From positions 12,324,394-12,388,393 of the forward strand of contig OX030956.1 in NCBI GenBank assembly GCA_943735955.1: a stretch of DNA of 64,000 bases, read 5' to 3'. Under the pieces are notes generated by a model, which was given only the letters and a program-made list of their open reading frames with translations, was not told the DNA's origin and made no database searches. Below are positions 25,785-38,796 of this stretch, piece after piece. Made by a program: the position numbers and the translations under genes. Each line of letters opens with the position of its first letter. Within the stretch, counting starts at the first letter, position 1. The stretch comes from Piscicola geometra. Lineage: Eukaryota; Annelida; Clitellata; Hirudinida; Piscicolidae.

Positions 25785-28115
25785 TGGGTTATTGTGATCT
25801 GCCAAACAAGTACGTTTTCACGGAACGGCTGAATGTCGCGTTCGTTCTCTGGGATTTGAGTTTATTGAGAAGACTATTCCAAAGAGTCGGCGCTGCGACA
25901 AAAAAGCTTCTTGCACCTGCATACTTGAGTTTGTAGCTCTGTGCAACTACATCAGACCTGATTCTTTCCCTCTGGGGAAGACTTGTTCTCATGACAAGGC
26001 TACTCGACAAATAATCTGGACACTCATTGGACAGACACTTGTGCATTAACAAGATGTTTTTTTATTGGATTCTGTTTCAAAACGAAGCCGGTGGAGCTCC
26101 TTGAGAACAGTGTTGATTATAGACTAGAGGTCGAACATGGACGATTTATCATTCCCGTCCCGTTTCCGATAGGCCATCAGAATTTCGTCCAAACAAAATG
26201 GAAGATTATAAAGATGTTTTATTTTATGGGAGTAAAATGAGCAATTTTCCAATACTACAAGAAGTAGCCAAAATTTAGTTTATTATATCTGCAAGTTATA
26301 TTCCCTGTGAACGGAATTTTTCAATATGTGGTCGTTTAACTTCATACCCAAAATCATCTCATTTGAAAGCTAAAACTCTTAACGGTTTAACCTGTGTGAA
26401 AAGCAATAAAGACTTGATTTAATTACTCAAAAACAATGACTATCTTCAATACTTTCATTTCAATAAATATTTGAAATTTAAATCCTTTGTTCAAATTTTA
26501 TTAAAAGAAATATTCTCTGACTTACAAATAATAAATTTTAAAAATTTTTAGGACTAGCAAGTTGGGACCAGTGAAAACGGCAGCAAAAATAAATATTAAT
26601 TTTAAAAAATTCGGGAACGGGTCGAGACCGGAAATCAAGTTGCGGGAACGGAACGGGACGGGAATCAAAATTCTGATGTCCCATCGGGAACTGGACTGGA
26701 AAACGAACTTCGGTAACGGGACGGGACGGAAAGCAAAATTCTGATAGCCCATCGGGAACGGGACGGGACGGGAAAAAAAGTCGGGAACCGGACGGGCCGA
26801 GAATAAAAAATCGTCCATGTCCGACCTCTAGTCTGCACAGACTCTTATAGACTTTCGACTGCTTGACCCAGGCAATACGCGCGTGCTCATTTTTTGACTT
26901 ACTGTAGTTTTTCTCAAGAATTCTTTTGAGGCGTTTAGAGGCGCGACCCTCATGGTCAAACCAGGGGTCCGAAGGCTTTTGGTGCACTCTAACAGTCTTA
27001 AGAGGAATTAACTTATGGAAAATGCTAGTCAAAGTGGAGCTGTAGAGGTCAGCAGCTGTGTCTACATCATGGTCAGTGCTAGACGAGAGTAGAGACAGTC
27101 GAACCTGAAAAGCAAACCCTGTTCAACCCAAGATTTTCCAGCGTCTACTAGAATTTTTTTTTACAAAAGAGGGGGCTTGGCCAGTTGACACTTCCAGACC
27201 AACAGTTTGTGGTCAGAGAAGCCTACCTCAATGCAGTCAACTTCAAGACTCTTTCTCGAAGCAACAACATCAAGCCATCCTCCTTGACTATGGGTTGGTT
27301 GGTTGACTGATGACTGGAAACCATGAGAGCTCAGGATATTCTGAAACGTCTGAGTATCGTTATCACTTGGCCTCTCAAGGTGGAGGTTGAAATCTCCCAG
27401 GATTTATACTTCTTCACTGTATGTGGCCAAGGTGCTCATGATTTCATTGAAATCCTTGAAGAACACTCTAGAAGCATAACCTGTTCGATAAAAAACTAAA
27501 CCAATGACCGCCCTTGAACCAGAAGTGATTCTGACACAAAGACGCTCGAGACTTGAGGACTTAACTCCTGTGTCTAATGGTGTAACCTGGAATCCAGAGT
27601 CAGCCACGACTGCAACTCCCCCGTGGTTTGTATGCAGCGTGTTCACTGTATTATAGGGTCTAGGTCTTGATCTTTCGACCACTACCAAACTCTCCTGCCG
27701 CAGTCGGCTGATACAGACTGACTCAGGATCATGCCAAGTTTCAACCAGAAACAGCCGTTTATCCTGCACTTTCTCGTGGTCTCCAGAACATCATCTACCT
27801 TATTGTGGAAAGACCTAGTGTTGCGCTCTTGAATTTGAGGAAAGAGCGCTATAGAAATCTATTTGATTGATTGATTGATTGAGTAGGCCCAACACGGCTG
27901 GAGGCCCACTCTTCTGACATTTGTGCCGATCAACTTTCTCATGGACAACTGGCTCATGGCTTCTGAGTGCGTGCCGGCTTTGGCGTTCCTTCACAAGTTT
28001 TCCGCCTCGTCTACCACGATAATGCCAATGCTGGCGGTGCCTAGCCAATCCTAGTCTATTGATAGTCACTCTAGCCTCTGCACTAAGCTCCCTATTATTG
28101 TTATTAAATTGTAAT
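25785..28115 (-). mobile_element. Degenerate CR1/L2-like LINE
   Basis: Reading minus: an N-terminal HYRGRRGGKLVKER segment near 28000, an endonuclease region 27770-27150 (LFLVETWH, GGVAVVADSGF, ILGDFN, QPTHSQGGWLD, VGFSDHKLL), then a linker (HEGRASKRLKRILEKNY) near 26960. After a large internal deletion come the ORF2 end (VLKELHRLRFE and FFVAAPTLWNSLLNKLKSQR) at 26110-25789. Palm-domain motifs are missing. A TAA precedes ILGDFN. A hAT element and a GCGCTATA-tailed retroelement are inserted in it. It is in the same orientation as the flanking membrane-protein gene. Confidence 0.8.
26125..26830 (+). mobile_element. Non-autonomous hAT element
   Basis: Imperfect terminal inverted repeats TAGAGGTCGAACATGGACGA (left) and its counterpart TAGAGGTCGGACATGGACGA (right, complement). 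Inside, a remnant of the hAT C-terminal dimerisation region is readable on the plus strand near 26255-26420 (SASYIPCERNFSICGR, then SSHLKAKTLNGLTC) with a stop. The right third is rich in GGAACGGGACGGGA units. No clear 8-bp duplication is visible. It lies within the LINE. Confidence 0.7.
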
Positions 28116-28480
28116 AAACATTTTTTTGAATAAGTTTGCATAAGATAATAATAATTATAAAATAGTTTAAAGTCTTAGTGTTATGTTGGATAAAGCTATG
28201 GGAACAGTTAGATGAATTAATGAAATAGAAAAAGAATAAAAAAAGTATAGTTAAATAAATTTTAATCAACTTACCTGTCTTTGAGTGACAAAAGATATAT
28301 AGTTAAATTTATTCAATTTAACTTACCGCAGGTTAATAAAAAACAACTATTTATAAAAAAACTCGTAAATACCAAATCATATTGATCAAATTATTTACAG
28401 TTACTACTGTCATATAAATGACTTGGCACAAAAAACTGTACAAAGAAAATTAAAATGTATTCAAGTGATAAATGCTTCAC

Positions 28481-31400
28481 CTGGATAATATAGCTGACCA
28501 GAAAACCAAAGTTTATAATGGAGCAAGCCATCAAGACCGGCAAGCGGAAAGTCTGAAAAGAATTAATGAAGATTTGAAAAGAGGGCTGTTGTGAGAAGCA
28601 TTAACTCAACAATGTGGAAATACCATGCAGTTGAAATTTTGTTTTAAATTTTTTAGATCTCATGAAATTTGTACAAGACTCACGCCACATATTGCTTCGT
28701 ATTCGATGAGGTCAAAAAAGAGACATATTATGAGGAAGGACAAGCAAATAATGGTTGTTGTAGCCATGACCACAGCGCATTTTTTCTGGCAAGGGGTGGT
28801 CGATTGCATCGAATATATGGCATAGGAAAGACCGGAGTTGATTGTTACACTTTTTACAAATTTTTATGAGCTCATTATTTTTGAAACATTTATAATCAAA
28901 ATTTTGTATGTACTAAGAATCCTATAAGTCACAAATTAAAACCAAAAAACTGGTTTGTTTTCTAAATTCATTGAAAAAAAGTAACATTTCGATGAAGTCC
29001 TAAATGTACGGGGTTGTTTGTTACAGAAGTGGGGGTTGAATGTTACAAGCGTCAAAATTCATTACAAATGAAATAAACAAAGTAAATTGTTTTAATTTGT
29101 TGAAGTTCATAAAAAGCCTTTAAAAAAGATTAACGTTTACCCAGTTGAAGTTGGTAGCTCGGCTCAGACTTGTAACCTCATGAGTTTGAATTGAAAAAAA
29201 ACTGTTTCATGTAAAAAAATTACTCAAACCAACAGCGTCTGCATGTTGTGCATTGTTCAATTTTTCAAAAATTTGATATCGTTTTCACAGCATATTGATA
29301 TTCAAGCTTTTTTACTTTTTTGGTAGAAGACCATGGTACAGTTACGCTGCTGTTTCAACTAAGTTTTGTATTTACCGCTCTTGTTTAGTAGTAAAAGCTT
29401 TTCGCTATGTTCATTCTTCAATGTCAAAGTACTTTCGTTCATTAAACTCTTATAGATTAGATAAAGAATCATGAAGTACAAGCTGTTCTAGGCAAAAAAA
29501 ACTTCGGATTGATGGTCGAGTTTCCTTGGCAGTCTCCACTGCAAGATTTAAGAAATCTGGTTTCACGCGAATCTGATCTTTTTCATACATAATTCATTAT
29601 ATTACCTGAAAGTAACTTAGATTGAGTTGTATAAACCATTTCACTGATTGAGATTTAGTTAAACGGTTTGTAAGAAACAACCTCAATATGTTTATAAGAA
29701 ACAACCCCATATGACTCGTTAAAAAATGTATAGTAAACAAACGCCGCTAATTGAAGCATGAAGCATGCTTTAAACCTTTTTTTATAAAAGGCTGATTTAA
29801 AGTTATTTGAAAAAAAGCAAACTTCAAACTACAAAACAAGCACACTCTTAAAACTTACTGAAGTCTTTCAAATTACGACTCTAAATGTTTTAGAACAAGA
29901 ATACAACAACTATTTTTTATAGAAAGAGAAAGTTGAACCAATGATTATAAATACTTGTTTTCATAATTGTTCTTTTTTTATTGTAAAAATTATTAAGCTT
30001 GTAACACACAACCCCTGGAATATACAGCCCCGGTCTTCCCTATATATGTAAATTCACTATTTCTTATTTGTTTTCTAACGTAAAATAATAGTTTATTTTA
30101 TTCGGACATGGACATTAGAGTTATAAATTTTCAATTTTTTTAATAATTAATTTCCTGTGGAATAGTGATAATGAGTATTATTCTAATTAATTTTCAAAAA
30201 GGTTCAGCCACAATCTTTAAAATAGTATGTGAAGCTTACATAGTAGTTATGACTTTTTAACTTTTTGTCAATTATTTAATTTCCTGTGTCATATATAAAT
30301 TAAAATTTTCTAAAAAGTAATAAAAATGAAATTTATTTTAAATTAATTCTCAAAAATGGTTGCCAACTACACGAAATATTGGAAATAGTATGGTTAGTAT
30401 TACATACTATTTTAAAGATTTCCTATGGTGGGGGACCATTTAAAAATTAATTGTTAAAAAAACTTATTTTCATTAAGTTTGAAAACATTTCCATCGATAT
30501 ATGAAACAGGAAATAAATTATTTGACAAAAAGTTTAAAATTTATAACTCTAAATATGCATAGAGACCGGGGCAAGATGACGAATGTCTTATATTTTCAGG
30601 TTTTTCACTATTTGAGGGCATGAAGCAAACACCACTTGCTCTTCTACATCCTTTTTAAAAAAATAATAGTATGCAAACGCTGAAATCACTATTTTTGCTT
30701 GAGTTGTGAAGCTATGATTGTTTTCCGCGGTCAAGTTATAACTTATATGCTCGTTTAAAATAATAAATTATTCCTATTTATAATGCACCAAGGCACGCAA
30801 TTGAGGCGCCACTCACACAACATACGTCGTGAAACATCGCATCATATACACTAGATATATGATAGCTCACGGTTGGCTAAACAAGGATTCGAACTGGCGA
30901 CCTTTAAGTTGCAGGTGCAACGACTTTACCACCTAAGCCAACCCGCTCGGCCAATAAGTTTAAATAAGCTCTGCTGCACAAATAGGTAGAAAATACTTAA
31001 TAATAGTTTATTTATAATACCACCTATTAACATAAATAGTTGTCAATTAGTTGACAAAAAAAAGAAAATTTATAACTAAAAAGGTAGGGGCAAAATGATA
31101 TGTCATCTTGACTCGTTTTTCTGAATTTTCAAAAATAAATATGATTATGATACTAGATCTTTTTTCTGCCTTATTATTATTAAAATAATAATTATAAATT
31201 AAGAAATTACCGCAAAGAATTAATGCTCTAAATTAAAGATAAGTACGGATGTCTAGATTATTTTCTTGATATTAAAATTTATTTTATTTTATTTGATATT
31301 TTCAAAATTTAAGAACATCATTATGATTTGTTTAACCATGTAAAATATTCAGAAGATTAAAATTTTTGACTTATTTCAGTGTTGTCACCTTGCCCTGGTA

Positions 31401-34400
31401 CTGAAAATTTAGTATGGTTGTAGAAAAAGGAAATTATTCCTTATTTATAGAGGGAGGTTGCTCAAGATGAACCAGTTCCAAAGATGGAATGAGCTTATTT
31501 ACAGTTATGCGCTTTAAAAATTAGCAAATTTTTGATTTCATATCTATGCATCCGTTTTATATGCATATTTTTATGTTGGTTTCGTTTCTAAAAGTTGACT
31601 CATTCAATTAGAATACTTGAAAAACTGATTTCTAGAAGAATTGTTTAAATATTGAGATAACATTTTCCCTTTTTTTTTCAACTTCCAAACGTATATAATT
31701 TCAATTTTTTACTAGTAATTAGATGATGCAATACAGTTTTATTGTGTGCAAATTGTAAAATTAAAAATTGAGTGATTGGCCTGTTATGACCATAAATGTG
31801 TGGCATGGTCATAGTTGCCTAAAATGGAATACGAATAGTTGGCTAAAATGAAATTTAGATAAGACTGTAAAAGTTGATAAGACTGTAAAAGTTGATAAGT
31901 CTATATACTATATACTCTATTTAGTCTATATAGTATATTGACTATAAAGAGTATATATTTCGCATGGACTATATATTTTGTATAGAAGTATATATTTTAT
32001 ATAGACTATATAGATTATATATTTTATAAAGACTATATAGAGTATATATTTTATATAGACTAGATAGAGTATATATTTTATATAGACTATATAGATTATA
32101 TATTTTATATAGACTGTATTGAGTATATATTTTATTTAGAATATAAAGAGTATATAAATAAAACCCGTAAGTATTCATAAGCTTTTACATCGGCTTTATA
32201 GAACCTCATAATCGAAATGAAAACTAGAAAGCCTAGAGCATAAAAAAGTTTAATTTTCAAAATTAACCTAAAAGCTAAATTTAATTTAGATAAGTAAATT
32301 AGATTAAATGACAATTCACATTAAAATACAAACTGGTGTATTTCTTTAGATAACTAACCAGTTTGACAATAAATTATAGATTTATAAAATTTTTATTAAA
32401 TACATTATAATTTCATCTTAGGGAACTAAGCATTCCATCTTTAGAAACCAGTTGCTCAAGATGAAATTTTTTAGTCTTCATGTTTGAAGAAAAAAACTTG
32501 TTTTTCATTATTTATTAATTTTTATGTTTGAGTTCACATAACTAGACAATGTATCAATATAATGGCTGGATAAATTTAAATTTAAACAACTTCTAATGCA
32601 ATTGAGCTATGAGGCTACGTTTAAAAATCGTTCCGTCTTGTGCAACCTTCTCTTATTTATTTTTGAAAGTAAATGTTGATATATTTATTACAACAAATGA
32701 ATGGTCTAAAAGTTGAAGAAAAAAGTGTTATCTTTAAAAATAAAATAACAAAACGACATAAATAGGTAACCAAGTCTTCTTGCCCCGGTCTCCCCTATAT
32801 GATAAATTTGAACTTATGGCTTCTGGGTGAACTTTTTTAAAAAGAAAAATGTATTCAATATTTTGTACTATTATTCTTCGAGTTATGACCCAAGAATATT
32901 ATGTCACAAAAAATTCATAATCCTAATGGGCATACTTGTTAAGGTACTATTTTATTTTATGTAATATATTATACGTTTTTGTGATCCAAAAATATGCTTA
33001 TGCCATAAGTTATAGCGTTGTGTTTGAGCCTATGACGAACAGCATCAAACAGAAATATAAAAGCCCTGGAGAGACTTAAACGGCAAGGTGTTTGCCGCGT
33101 TATTGACACATCGCAGATTTGAGTCGAAGTTATTTCCTAGCTGAGAAGACCTTACACTTTTCTCGATTGAGCTGCATGCGTTTAATTGTGAGCCAAGCTT
33201 TTCAGTTCAATGAGAGACAAATGTCATGTTTTAAATAATAATTATGAATATTAAACGAATGAAACTTACCAAGGTATGATTCTGGAAACAGTCTTCCAAC
33301 AACATAAGTATGCCAACAAGGACCGACTGAGAAATACAATACATTTATAATTTTATTTAAGTCATTTCACGCATTTAAATTTTTTGAAAAAGGTTTGGTA
33401 GGTTTCATATGTAAACAGAAGCGTAATCGAACTAGACTCTTCAGCCAACGCCGCGAGCCCAATACGTAGAAAATACCTCCCCCCCCCCAAACCAGCCAGA
33501 AAAAATGAGCCACGCAATTGAACCGAGTAGATAAATAGCTCATTGTAAAACTGCAGATAAGACCTAGCGAGCATGAAAATTTTAGAGCACAATTCTGAAG
33601 ATACTTTGGGGGTATTTTCTTTTCTGATGGGATCACTTTTGACGAAGATCGAGCTTATTGTCAACTGTTCCTTAGTCTCAAAAGTCATTGGATGATAAGA
33701 GCCACATTTCAAAAATAGTAAGTTTTGATACTACAACATCGAGTGGCAATATGAATCTTCACTTAAATGTCAAGCACGATGTGTCAAAGTGAAGAAAAGT
33801 CCACCGAAATATTTGGATATTTCCGTAGGTATGGATAAGGCAACAGTCAAAATCAGACAACATCAGGTCATGAACGGACAAAAGATATAGTTATCTGGTT
33901 CTGTAAAAGCTTGATTGCTTTCGAATATGTGATTAAAGATGATTTTGTTGATTTCTAAGTTGGAGTGCTGTGACATCACCTGTGTTTTCTGATTTTTAGG
34001 CTAAACTCATCGCATGCCTTTGAAAACTTGTCGAGCAGTCTTTGCAGTTCTGCTTCAGAGTGGGTGACCAGTGCCCATCATCTGCATACAGCATGTCTCT
34101 TATCATCACTTTTCGTATTTTGCTTCGTGCCTTCAGACGAGCCATGTTGAAAAGACTGCCGTCTGATCGAGAGTGAAGATATACACCTTCTGTTGAAAAA
34201 ATATGTAACGCTTCACAAATTTGCGTGTCATTCTTGCGCATTCATCACTATCAAAAACTATGTTCTCGATGTGGTCAGCCAGTTTACCTACCTTGGTTCG
34301 GCAATCACTGAAGACTTCTCACTAGTGGCAGAACTAAACCAGAGGATCGGCAAAGCTTCTAAAACTTTTGCCAGGCTGTCACCAGAAGTTTGGAACAGCA

Positions 34401-35832
34401 AGATGCTGAAAATAAAGACAAAGGCAGCTGTGTACAAGGCATGTGTTCTGAGCACTCTCCTTTACGCCAGTGTATCCTGGACACTATACGCATACCAAGA
34501 AAAAAGTTGAGCGCTTTCCACATGCGGTGTCTTCGACGCATGCTCGGAATCTCATGGAGACCGCGTCACAAACAACGAGGTGTTGGCGAGGGCAGCCATT
34601 TCAAGCATGACTATTCTTCTCCGTCAAAGACGTATCCGATGGTTAGGACATGTACGTCGGATGGATGATGGCCAACTTCCCAAAGACGTGCTATTCGGCA
34701 AGCTTGCTTTATGTTGGAGAGCAACTGGCAGGCCATACCTTTGCTACAAGGACGTCTGCAAGCACGATCTAAAATCTACAGAGATCGACGTCAGCACCTG
34801 GGAATCGCTTGCTGAAGATAAAAGCAGATGGATACAAGCTGTGCGCATGGGACTAGAAGCGGGAGGAGGAGGGATTCGTCGCCTTGTCAGTGAAAAGCGA
34901 TCCCGCAGGAAAAAAAACAGCAGCAATCTGCAACCAGCAGTGATCAACAACCAGCAACCAACAACAACCAGCAGTGATCAACAACCAGCAACCAACAACA
35001 ACCAGCAGTGATCAACAACCAGCAGTGATCAACAACCAGCAACCAACAACAACCAGCAGTGATCAACAACCAGCAACCAACAACAACCAGCAGCGAACAG
35101 CAACCAGCAGCGAACAACAACCAGCAGCGAACAACAACCAGCAGCGAACAACAACCAGCAGCAAAAAGTCCATTGTCTACCTAGACTGACGGATGCCAAC
35201 GACGAAGTTGGAGTAGCGGAAGGTTTAAAAAATGGCGTCAGTTACATGGAAACACAACAATCCAATAAATTATAAAAAGTTCATTTATTACCAGATCACT
35301 TTTGAATTCAATGCTACTCACTAGAAGTCCGGTCCAGTAGCCTGCTTGAGATCTTTTTGTATTTAACTTCCAAGGCCATGTCGAGCAAATATGTTCTTCT
35401 TTTTTACCAAAAAATCTAAAGCCCAGATCCCATAACTTTCCTACCACTGCAAATAATAAGGCTTTTATTGAAATTCAATGTAGTTTTTATAATTATAACT
35501 AAAATAGTTATTATTATAGAAACTACTATTAATTGTATAAAAAATATATAGATAAATCAATCTTTTTACCATCCGCTTTTCTGGGCTCCAAGCCTGCTGA
35601 TAAAAGTGTGAAATGGTTTATTCATTTGAATCAGAAACATTCAAATAGTTCATTCACTCAAAGTATTAATGCAAAAGCTTTTCTGACATCAAATAAAACA
35701 TTCTTTGATATAAAAGAAAATTCTCAAACTTTCTGAGCCAAAAGCGTCGCTTTGGACAGAGTGGTGGAAGATGATTATAGCGATGCCCAAGACAATAAGG
35801 ACAATTCCAGATAAAACGGTTTTTTTGTTAAC
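28481..35832 (-). CDS. Four-pass membrane protein, MS4A/CD20-like layout, partial
   Basis: Four exons join in phase: 35832-35730, 35446-35322, 33326-33270 and 28552-28481, for 108 codons. TM1 is VLSGIVLIVLGIAIIIF, followed by a loop with one Cys (HICSTWPWKLN). TM2 spans an intron (GYWTGLL then SVLVGILMLL), followed by EDCFQNHTL. TM3 is PVLMACSIINFGFLVSYII. The pattern of a short first helix, AGYWTGLL at TM2 and four passes resembles the MS4A/CD20-like superfamily; exact membership is inference. The first exon and the TM4 and tail exons were not found. A minus-strand AIEEDGAVNFKTYF stop exon near 25425 could be the C-terminus. The introns are swollen by TIR elements (28.8-32.8 kb) and a rearranged LINE. 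Confidence 0.6.
28815..30050. mobile_element. TIR element, AGACCGG type
   Basis: Left end ATAGGAAAGACCGGAGTTG and inverted right end CCCCGGTCTTCCCTATATAT bound about 1.2 kb of AT-rich sequence with no transposase seen. Internally GTTACA motifs recur near both ends. Related termini are at 30565 and 32800. The superfamily is not determined. Confidence 0.5.
30880..30956 (-). repeat. tRNA-derived SINE head
   Basis: On the minus strand, GGTTGGCTTAGGTGGTAAAG (box A) and CAGTTCGAATCC (box B), with GCCAACC closing a possible 7-bp acceptor stem with GGTTGGC. The T-stem is poor and a few bases are in excess, so this is more likely a SINE head or tRNA pseudogene than a working tRNA. Confidence 0.5.
31448..32655. 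mobile_element. TIR element, copy 2 of the GGGAGGTTGC family
   Basis: Left end GGGAGGTTGCTCAAGATGAA; right end (complement) AGAAGGTTGCACAAGACGGA. The left half matches 23755-24275; the middle is a TATATAG satellite-like block (31905-32160). The same terminus appears as GGGAGGTTGCACAAGGTGGA (minus) at 57797. No coding capacity seen. Confidence 0.65.
33996..34190 (-). mobile_element. Inverted 5' part of a LINE (reverse transcriptase palm)
   Basis: Minus-strand frame with EGVYLHSRSDGSLFNMARL and RDMLYADD, the catalytic YADD box of a LINE reverse transcriptase. It stops where the plus-strand C-terminal part begins at about 34193, so the two parts face opposite ways. Confidence 0.8.
34193..34925 (+). 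mobile_element. LINE ORF2 C-terminal part
   Basis: Plus-strand frames give FTYLGSAITEDFSLVAELN, RIGKASKTFARL, KTKAAVYKACVLSTLLYASV, FHMRCLRRMLGISW, LLRQRRIRWLGHVRRMDDG and RPYLCYKDVCKHDLKS. This C-terminal module is common to LINEs often annotated in invertebrates as jockey- or craniofacial-development-like. One frameshift lies near 34500-34600. The 3' end merges into the minisatellite at 34925. Confidence 0.85.
34925..35165. repeat. CAACAACCAGCAGTGATCAA minisatellite
   Basis: Tandem variants of CAACAACCAGCA with AGTGATCAA or GCGAACAA inserts, directly after the LINE C-terminal frame, so it may have grown from the element's 3' tail. Confidence 0.9.
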
Positions 35833-35839
35833 CTGCAGT

Positions 35840-38790
35840 GTAAACGTGGGGATGCAGATTAGGGTGGCAACCAAAAATGAATTTTGGCGTTTTAGAAATA
35901 CATCTATTTTTAAATTTATAAACAATTACGTACCATTATTATCTAGATTATCCTTTTTGAAGTTGGAGACTTGAAAGCTTTTTGTTTTAAATTATTACAA
36001 ATTAAATATTTTTATTAAGAATGTATAATCCATGTATAATCAAAAATATTATTTTGAATGAAAGTATTTTAATGATATAAGTTTAAAGCTTCACCAGATA
36101 CGGATCCTAATGACCTAAGTTTTAATTGTATCTTAAAGTATTAAAACTGTTTTTTTCAGTTTTAAATATGTTTTTATAATAACGTCATAACGTTTTTAAA
36201 CGTCTTAGTGGAAAAGAAACGGTTTTATTATTTTTCATCTATATAAATTAAATTACAACGGTTTACTTTGGAAATCGTACTCATAATTTATGCAAATGAG
36301 ATTAACGATTGACAAAAACAAATTTCCAATGTTTAAATCGCTGTATGGTAATAAAACGGTATTGCTAACAGGCAAAATAAAATACTTCAAATTAATAAGA
36401 TTTTTTTCTCCTATTAGTTTAGTTTAGAAAGTTAAAAACCACGCAGATCTTTTGACTTATTTTTATGTGAATAATTTTAATTTAAATGTGAACAGATTTG
36501 ACATTACTGAGTAAAATAATTATTAATTACTCAAAAAAGTATTCATAAAAGAAGTAAAGAAGCCTTATTTATTGTTCATTTAACGATATTAATCGCCTCA
36601 GATAGTTTGCCGAAATATATACCAGATTTGACATTACTGAGTAAAATTATTATTAATTACTCAAAAAATTATTCGTAAAAGAAGTAAAGAAGCCTCATTT
36701 ATTGTTCATTTTACGATATATCTCACCTCAGATAGTTTGCCGAAATATATATCGTGAACTATCATATAACTTTAAAAAAATATGTAAACAAAGAAGTAAA
36801 AGAAGCCTCAGTTATTGTTCATTTTACGATATATCTCGCCTCGGATAGTTTGCCGAAATCTAAAATAACATGGCCGCTTCTTGTTATTGTTAGAAACCAA
36901 CAATCAGCTGATTCAAGAAATAAATAAACATTGCCATCAGCTGTTTTTATATTGCTATGTCTATGCTTCCGAGTACGATTTCCAAAGTATCCCAATTACA
37001 ACTAGCCATCAACCATAGGTATAGTATATGAAGATACCTTGTGAAAACTTGTCGAACGTATTTCTGAGATACTCCAACATACGTTAAATAGTAAAATTAT
37101 TCCTAATGAAAAAAATTAAATGCTGTTTAAAATTTATTTAAAATGTTAAAAATATTTTTTATATATTCAAAATGTATAAAAACTATTTATAAAATATATA
37201 ATAATTTTTTGAACATTTTAGTGCTTTTTCATCTATGCAATTTGTTGTTCAAAGCTGGAAACGATGGTTGTAGGTTAACCGGAAAGGTTGTAGGTTAACT
37301 GCACCCGCGCTGCATGTGTTAAATGCACCTTGTCTTTTGAAGAATGATGGTCTCTTGCATTGGTGAATAATACAGAGGGCGTATCTATACTACTTGTTGT
37401 TTGTAGGATATCTATGGACCCTCATTATTTATGTGAATTCGCAAATTCTAGGTTGGTACAAATAGCTAAAAATATTCCTATTTCGCATGCGCAATGATAG
37501 TTTGGACGGGAGACAGAATTTGGATGGAACATATATATATAGTATATACATAGATATAGCCATAGATATAGTTTATATAGATACGTATTGAAAACTTGTA
37601 GATCGCAAATGCGAACTTTTTCAACATACGTTAAGTAGTAAAATTATTGCTAATAAAAAAAATTTAAATGCTGTTTGAAATTTATTTAAAATATTAAAAA
37701 TATTTTTTCATATTTAAAATGTATAAAAACTATTTATAAAATATATAATAATTTTTTATAGTAATATATACTGGAGTTCGCTGTTTATCGCTCAAGGTAT
37801 GTTAGCAAAACTATATTCGCGATAAATTTGTTTTTGATTATCCATCTTATACTATCTTATCTTAACTTATTTAACACTTCTTTTTAAAAATGATCGCAAC
37901 TTTTCTTAACACTATCAAATTCAAACTCAAATTCTAGTTTGGTCCAAATAGCTAAAAATAGTCTAATTACGCATGCAAAATGTATCTTTGGACGGGACAT
38001 ATATATCTTTGGATGGAACATATATACTATATATATGAATCGATATTTATTTGTCTTTAAATTTTTTAAACCTTTTTGCTTCTGTTTTTCAAAATGATTT
38101 AAAGTGTTTAAAAATGCTTACATTTTATATATCTTGAAAACTTTATTCAATAAAGTTTATTGAAAAACCTTTCATTTATTTTATAAAAAATGTATGCAAA
38201 ATATAATAATTTTCTAAAAATACATATCATGAAGAAATCAGTGGATAGAAATTGACATCATGACAATAATTGAATAATAAACTATTCAGTTTAAAATACT
38301 AGGTCCTAGTAACTTTAAACACTAGAAATTCATCCAAAATTTATATTGTAAATAACACAGGCGTAAACTAGGTGAAAAAAAAATTATAGCTGTAGAAAAA
38401 ATATGATATTCTCGGTAAAACTGCTCTGTAGTCCCTTAATTTATTCACAACTATTAGACTCCTACTATTTTTTGTTGACATCTGAAATAACCTAGTTAAA
38501 AAGTAAAATTATTAAACGCATATATTAGTACGCAGTGACTCCAGACAGCCCGAATATTGTAATGAGGATGGTAGGTAATTAAGTAAATAAATAAACAAAA
38601 TATTTTTATATAAATGCTTAGAAAAATTATAACAAAAACCGCAGACTATATTTAATATTATTGTAAATATTCACAAAATTTTTGGTCGAAATTTGTTTTA
38701 AATTCATTTTTATACCATCCATTTGGCGCCATATTTGAATTACGGATTAGGATATTATCGAGATGGCTGAAATCACCGAAAAAGTTTAAT
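35840..38790. other. AT-rich region with local duplications, no gene
   Basis: Three tandem copies of a roughly 127-bp unit (TAAAGAAGCCTCATTTATTG, then GATAGTTTGCCGAAATATAT) occupy 36470-36865. A longer segment is duplicated at 37078-37530 and 37622-38030, each copy ending in GGATGGAACATATATA-type sequence. No exon is convincing. Confidence 0.6.
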
Positions 38791-38796
38791 TTTTAG

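Larger units (their letters stand above)
30560..32810. mobile_element. TIR element, GAGACCGGGGCAAGA type, containing a nested element
   Basis: Left end AGAGACCGGGGCAAGATGAC and right end GCCCCGGTCTCCCCTATATG are inverted. A tRNA-like segment (30880-30955) and a second TIR element (31448-32655) lie inside. No transposase frame seen. Confidence 0.55.

Noticed and set aside
28480..28552. Alternative frame DFPLAGLDGLLHYKLWF for this exon
   Set aside because: It would match another phase of the preceding exon, but the phase-0 reading links TM2 and TM3 of one membrane protein and agrees with the upstream exons.
30880..30956. Functional tRNA gene
   Set aside because: Boxes A and B are present and a 7-bp acceptor stem is possible, but the T-stem does not pair and there are extra bases. 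Better called a SINE head.
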